8,770 nt of DNA from an uncultured Verrucomicrobiota bacterium. Lineage in GTDB: Bacteria > Verrucomicrobiota > Verrucomicrobiia > Chthoniobacterales > SZAS-18. This document shows, one piece after another, positions 5,127 through 8,770 of the stretch (position 1 is the first letter of the stretch; every line of letters starts with the position of its first letter). The notes below the pieces were generated by a model. The model made no database searches and was not told where the DNA came from. It saw only the letters and a program-made list of their open reading frames with translations. Position numbers and translations under genes: made by a program. The DNA is taken from positions 4,344 to 13,113 of the forward strand of contig CALMOL010000346.1 of assembly GCA_937871685.1 (NCBI GenBank). The letters run 5' to 3'.

Positions 5127-6350
5127 TTGACGCTTGAAGCTTCGGTCCTCTACCTCGTGATGCGCTATCCGGCGCTCACGCAGACCTTCATCGACCGCGA
5201 GATGCGCGGCGTGATGGCGAACGGCGTGCCCGTCGAGGTGCATCCGCTGTGGGATTGGGGCAACCGAGCCGCGCCCGCGCCGGGCGGACCGACCGTGGTG
5301 CGGCGCGGCCTTCTCCGCATCGTCGGCCGCGCGCTGGGCGAGATGATCCGACGGCCGAGCTTGGTCCGGCGCGGCCTGCGCGCGCTGCGGCAACACCGGC
5401 CGCGCACGGCGGAGCATTGGTTCCACACGGTCTGGGGCGCGGTGTGGGCTTTTGGAATGGCGCGCGAGTTCCGTGGGCGACCCATTTGGATTCACGGCGC
5501 CTGGGCCACGGCGCCGGCCACGGCGGCGATGACGCTTGGGCGGCTGCTCGGCCGGCCATTCTCTTTCGGCGCGCACGCCTATGATCTCCACCGCCACGGC
5601 GGCGACCCGCTGCTGCCGCGCAAGATGCAGCGCGCGGCTTTCGTGCACACGACCACCGAGTTCAACGTGCGCCACCTCCGCGAACTCTACCCCGACGCGC
5701 CGGCCGAGATCGTCCTCGCCCGGCGCGGCCTGCCCGTGCTTCCGCCGGCGCGTCCGGATTCCGCCGGGAACGATTGGGAAGGTCGATCGCTGCGCTTCCT
5801 TTCGGTCGGGCGACTCGTGGAGAAGAAAGGTCAACTGCTTTGGCTGCAGGCGCTCGCCGAACTGGCGCGGCGCGGCGCGGAGTTCCAGGCGTCCCTGGTC
5901 GGCGAAGGTCCGCTGCGGCCAGCCCTGGAGGAAGCCATCCGCCAGCACGGCCTGGAGACGCGCGTCACGCTTTGCGGCGCCCTGCCGCCCGAGCGCGTGC
6001 AGAACCTCCACGCCGAGGCCGACGCTTTCTTCCACTGCGGCGTGGTGGACGCGGAAGGCGACCGCGACGGCCTGCCCAACGTGGTGCCCGAGGCGATGTC
6101 CCGGGGCGCCATCGTCATTTCTTCCCCCGGCGGCGGCGTGGCCGAGGCGATCACCCACGAGTTCACCGGCCTGATCGCCGATCCGCACGACCCCGCCGCC
6201 GTGGCCGGTGCCGTGCAGCGCCTCATCGCGAATCCGACGCTGCGCTCCCGCCTGCGCTCCGCGGCACGCGCCTGGGTGGCGGAAAACTTCCTCGCCGCCA
6301 AGAACACCGCCCGCCTTGCCGCGCGGATGCGCGGCAATCTCGCCGCGTGA
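5127..6350 (+). CDS. Glycosyltransferase family 4 (GT-B), exopolysaccharide type
   Basis: A retaining GT-B glycosyltransferase of about 407 residues from TTG 5127. It probably adds a sugar from a nucleotide donor during surface polysaccharide or lipid-linked glycan synthesis at the inner face of the membrane. The N-terminal acceptor domain has YPALTQTFIDREM (14–26), HGAWATAPATAAM (123–135) and SFGAHAYDLHRHG (146–158), an arrangement like colanic-acid WcaL-type enzymes. The C-terminal Rossmann domain has SVGRLVEKKG (226–235), VGEGPLR (258–264), CGALPPERV (283–291) and GLPNVVPEAMSRG (315–327), then GGGVAEAI (335–342). The usual EX7E pair appears as Asp314 and Glu322, a conservative change. The start is uncertain: no ATG precedes ATG 5160, which would cut the first strand. 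Candidates are TTG 5127 (best fit to family N-termini), GTG 5097, and GTG 5022, which has AGGGG five bases upstream but adds a basic Pro/Arg-rich tail. It follows panE by 155 bp with no functional link evident. A weak hairpin (6358–6371) lies just after the stop. Confidence 0.85.
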   Translation: MTLEASVLYLVMRYPALTQTFIDREMRGVMANGVPVEVHPLWDWGNRAAPAPGGPTVVRRGLLRIVGRALGEMIRRPSLVRRGLRALRQHRPRTAEHWFHTVWGAVWAFGMAREFRGRPIWIHGAWATAPATAAMTLGRLLGRPFSFGAHAYDLHRHGGDPLLPRKMQRAAFVHTTTEFNVRHLRELYPDAPAEIVLARRGLPVLPPARPDSAGNDWEGRSLRFLSVGRLVEKKGQLLWLQALAELARRGAEFQASLVGEGPLRPALEEAIRQHGLETRVTLCGALPPERVQNLHAEADAFFHCGVVDAEGDRDGLPNVVPEAMSRGAIVISSPGGGVAEAITHEFTGLIADPHDPAAVAGAVQRLIANPTLRSRLRSAARAWVAENFLAAKNTARLAARMRGNLAA

Positions 6351-6471
6351 GGGCGCGGCCGGCTTGCTGGCTTCAAAGCGACCTAGACGACGTCCTCGAC
6401 CAGCGACCGCCGGATGATGCGCTCGACAAGGCCCGTTGAATCACAAGTTTGCCGGGCGCACATTCCCTCCG

Positions 6472-7449
6472 ATGAATCCCACTCGCTCCCTCGTTCCTGC
6501 CTCGCTGTCTCGCCGCGCCGCGCTGCGCACCTTCGCCCTCGGTCTCGGTGCCGCCGCTTGGCTTGGCCGCGCGGGCGCGCAGGAAACGCCCAAGCCCACG
6601 CCTCCAGCGGCCGCGGCCCCGCCGCCGATCCAATCGGAATCACTCGGCGGCAAGCTCACGCTCGTCACCGGCGTGGGCGGAAACATCGTGGTGCTCGCCG
6701 GCGATGATGGCGGGCTGGTGGTGGATTGCGGCGTGCCCCAGGCCGCGGCGGGCATGGCCGCCGAGGTCGCCAAGGCCGCGCCGGGGAACCTCGCCGTGCT
6801 CGTGAACACGCATTGGCACTTCGACCACACCGGCGGCAACGAGCGCCTCGCCAAGGCCGGCGCGCGCATCGTCGCCCACGACGCCTGCCGCCAGCGCCTG
6901 TCCACCGACCAGGTGGTGGAGTTTCTCGACATGAAGTCGCCGGCCTCGCCCAAGGCCGCGTGGCCGCTGGTCACCTGCGCGCCACAGGGCCAGATGAGCC
7001 TTCACCTTAACGGCGAGGACATCGTGCTCACCGCCGTGCCGGCCGCGCACACCGACGGCGACCTGCTCGTGCACTTCCGCGGCGCGAACGTCCTGCACAT
7101 GGGCGACCTCTTCTTCAACGGCTTCTACCCGTTCATCGATTATTCCTCCGGCGGCTGGATCGGCGGCATGGTGGTGGCGGCGAAGTCGGCCCTCGCGCTT
7201 TGCGACGACAAGACGCGCATCGTCCCCGGTCACGGGCCGATGGCGACGCCGTCCGACCTCAAGGGCTACCTCGCGTTCCTCGAGACGGTGAGCGACCGCC
7301 TCGCGAAGCTGCGCGCCGCCGGCAAGAGCGAGGACGAGGCCGTGGCCGCCGCCCCCACCAAGGAGTGGGACGAGAAGTGGGGCAAGGGCTTCCTGCCGAC
7401 CGAGCGCTTCGTCCGCTGCGCGTGGCGTGGCGTGGTCAAGCACGGGTGA
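6472..7449 (+). CDS. Tat-exported metallo-beta-lactamase-fold hydrolase
   Basis: A 325-residue exported MBL-fold protein. A twin-arginine signal (SRRAALRTFALG, 13–24) and hydrophobic stretch end at about AGA (34–36). A Pro/Ala-rich linker (40–52) leads to the MBL domain. Metal ligands are complete for a two-metal centre: H114-x-H116-x-D118-H119 in THWHFDHTGGNE, His193 in AAHTDGD, Asp212 in HMGDLFF and His254 in PGHGP. FNGFYPFIDYSSGGWIGGM (215–233) is characteristic of a periplasmic MBL subgroup related to SoxH-like and quinoprotein-associated proteins rather than true beta-lactamases. A helical tail (262–325) follows. Substrate unknown; a thioester, lactone or small ester are family-based guesses. 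ATG 6472 is chosen because it starts at the Tat signal; the frame is open to TTG 6436 but this adds nothing recognisable. No Shine–Dalgarno motif; the leader carries CATTCCCTCC just before the start. Its 3' end overlaps the convergent dctA by 14 bp. Confidence 0.9.
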   Translation: MNPTRSLVPASLSRRAALRTFALGLGAAAWLGRAGAQETPKPTPPAAAAPPPIQSESLGGKLTLVTGVGGNIVVLAGDDGGLVVDCGVPQAAAGMAAEVAKAAPGNLAVLVNTHWHFDHTGGNERLAKAGARIVAHDACRQRLSTDQVVEFLDMKSPASPKAAWPLVTCAPQGQMSLHLNGEDIVLTAVPAAHTDGDLLVHFRGANVLHMGDLFFNGFYPFIDYSSGGWIGGMVVAAKSALALCDDKTRIVPGHGPMATPSDLKGYLAFLETVSDRLAKLRAAGKSEDEAVAAAPTKEWDEKWGKGFLPTERFVRCAWRGVVKHG

Positions 7450-8770
7450 GCACGGGCGCCGGCTCCGCCGGCACCTCCACGCTCACGTCGGTCTCGATGC
7501 GGCCATCCATGGCAGCTTGCAGCTTGGTGTCGTCGAGGTCCTTCTCCCAGCGCGCGACCACCACGGTGGCCACGCCATTGCCGACGAAGTTGGTCAGCGC
7601 GCGGGCCTCGGACATGAAGCGGTCGATGCCGAGCAGCAGCGCCATGCCGGCCACGGGAATGTCGGGGATGGTCTGGAGGGTGGCCACCAGCGTGATGAAG
7701 CCCGCGCCGGTGATGCCGGAAGCGCCCTTGGAAGTGAGCATGGCCACGCCGAGGATGGTGAGCTGCTGCACGAGGGTGAGCGGCGTGTTGGTGGCCTGCG
7801 CGACGAAGAGCGCGGCCATGGTCATGTAGATGTTCGTGCCGTCGAGGTTGAACGAGTAGCCGGTGGGCACCACGAGGCCCACGACGGACTTGCCGCAGCC
7901 GGCGCGCTCCATCTTCTCGATCAGGCCCGGCAGCGCGCTCTCGGAGGAGGAAGTGCCGAGCACCAGGAGCAGCTCCTCCTTGATGTAGCGGATGAACTTC
8001 ACGATCGAGAAGCCCGTCCACCACGCGATGGCCCCCAGCACCACGAAGATGAAGAGCAGGCACGTGGCGTAGAACGACGCCATCAGCTTGGCCAGCGGCA
8101 GGAGCGAGGCGAGGCCGAACTTGCCGATGGTGTAGGCCATCGCGCCAAACGCGCCCAGCGGCGCGAGCTTCATCAGCATCCCGACGATGCGGAAGATGAC
8201 CACGGCGATCCGGTCGATGAGCTCCTTGATGACCGCGCCGGCCTTGCCGAGGTGAGAGAGCGCCACGCCGAAGAGGATGGCGATGAGGAGCACCTGCAGG
8301 ATGTCGCCCTCGGCGAAGGCGGACACGAAGGTCTTCGGGATGATATGGAGCAGGAAGCCCACCGTGGACTGGTCCTTGGCCATCGTCTGGAACTTGGAAA
8401 TCTCGGTCATGTCGAGCTTCGAGGGGTCCGCATTGAAGCCCGCGCCCGGCTGCACGAGGTTCACCACGATGAGGCCGATCACCAAGGCGAAGGTCGAGAC
8501 GACCTCGAAGTAGAGGAGCGCCTTGCCGCCCACGCGGCCCATCTTCTTCATGTCCTGCATTCCCGCGATGCCGGAAACCACGGTGCAGAAGATCACCGGC
8601 GCGATGATCATCTTCACCAGCGCGATGAAGCCGTCGCCCAGCGGCTTCATCTTCTCGCCCCAGCCGGCCATCTTGCCGATGGAGGGCGACAGGTAGCCGA
8701 GCAGCACGCCCATCGCGATGGCGAAGAGCACCTGGACGTAGAGAATCTTATAAAACGGCTTGGGCTGGGC
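7436..8770 (-). CDS. dctA: C4-dicarboxylate:cation symporter DctA (5' end cut by window)
   Basis: A dicarboxylate/amino acid:cation symporter of the inner membrane, importing succinate, fumarate or malate with cations. The frame is open to the right edge, giving 444 visible residues; the first ones (KPFYKILYVQV) align with the usual DctA N-terminus, so probably only a few residues are missing and GTG 8731 is not the true start. Hallmarks in order (numbered from the edge): MKPLGDGFIALVKMIIAPVIF (41–61), the hairpin-1 serine motif GTSSSESALPGL (272–283), VPTGYSFNLDGTNIYMT (301–317), the hairpin-2 motif SKGASGITGAGF (347–358) and DRFMSEARALTNFVGNG (383–399), which holds the substrate- and cation-binding Asp, Arg, Thr and Asn. 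PTGYSFNLDGTNIYM is typical of DctA rather than glutamate-specific GltP. Eight membrane segments plus two re-entrant hairpins are expected. The C-terminal tail (411–444) is polar and ends in Pro/Ala/Val. Its stop at 7438–7436 lies inside the end of the MBL gene. No promoter or regulator is visible in the window. Confidence 0.95.
   Translation of the reverse strand, partial: AQPKPFYKILYVQVLFAIAMGVLLGYLSPSIGKMAGWGEKMKPLGDGFIALVKMIIAPVIFCTVVSGIAGMQDMKKMGRVGGKALLYFEVVSTFALVIGLIVVNLVQPGAGFNADPSKLDMTEISKFQTMAKDQSTVGFLLHIIPKTFVSAFAEGDILQVLLIAILFGVALSHLGKAGAVIKELIDRIAVVIFRIVGMLMKLAPLGAFGAMAYTIGKFGLASLLPLAKLMASFYATCLLFIFVVLGAIAWWTGFSIVKFIRYIKEELLLVLGTSSSESALPGLIEKMERAGCGKSVVGLVVPTGYSFNLDGTNIYMTMAALFVAQATNTPLTLVQQLTILGVAMLTSKGASGITGAGFITLVATLQTIPDIPVAGMALLLGIDRFMSEARALTNFVGNGVATVVVARWEKDLDDTKLQAAMDGRIETDVSVEVPAEPAPVLTRA

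Noticed and set aside
5115..6188. Long minus-strand frame opposite the glycosyltransferase
   Set aside because: Arg/Ala/His-rich shadow frame with no recognisable domain; the sense frame has all GT4 motifs.
6351..6471. Intrinsic terminator after the glycosyltransferase
   Set aside because: The hairpin at 6358–6371 has only five pairs including a G·T, and no T-run follows.
6640..7443. Minus-strand frame opposite the MBL gene
   Set aside because: Shadow frame; the sense frame carries the complete HxHxDH metal-binding set.
1..8770. Mobile element or genomic island
   Set aside because: No transposase, integrase, tRNA, attachment repeat or clear change in base composition is visible.

Overview
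The window is GC-rich bacterial chromosomal DNA with seven recognisable protein genes, all ordinary metabolic, envelope or transport families. I see no phage, transposase, toxin–antitoxin, CRISPR, tRNA or rRNA signal. The lineage cannot be fixed from the sequence. GC-rich coding, starts without Shine–Dalgarno motifs, CACGGAG-type intergenic repeats and Tat-exported small proteins would fit a Verrucomicrobiota-like (for example Opitutaceae-like) bacterium, but this is a low-confidence inference.

Layout. Positions 1–800 contain no convincing gene. They hold a long imperfect inverted repeat (11–109) and then the most striking element of the window: a tandem array of 17 palindromic octamers of the type CTC-RY-GAG, spaced every 21–22 bp (342–696) with a degenerate tail to about 726. 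It ends about 100 bp before an acyl-CoA synthetase gene (801–2318) that closely resembles the oxalate–CoA ligase (AAE3/Pcs60) branch of the AMP-forming ligases. A CACGGAG repeat separates this gene from a small secreted protein of unknown function (2401–2928). That gene converges on a Tat-exported DUF4142 protein on the minus strand (2999–3577).

A 413-bp divergent intergenic region full of hairpin-forming repeats (3578–3990) leads to a ketopantoate reductase-family gene, panE (3991–4971). It is followed by a GT4-type glycosyltransferase with a non-ATG start (about 5127–6350) and a Tat-exported metallo-beta-lactamase-fold hydrolase (6472–7449). The hydrolase gene overlaps, tail to tail by 14 bp, a dctA-type C4-dicarboxylate symporter on the minus strand, whose 5' end lies beyond the right edge (7436–8770).

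How the genes relate. There is no clear operon; most genes are separated by 70–400 bp or are convergent or divergent. A loose metabolic theme is possible: a dicarboxylate symporter, a ligase whose relatives activate the dicarboxylate oxalate, and a reductase whose relatives feed pantothenate/CoA synthesis. Proximity is the only evidence for this. The best candidate for something undescribed is the helically phased palindrome array at 342–696.
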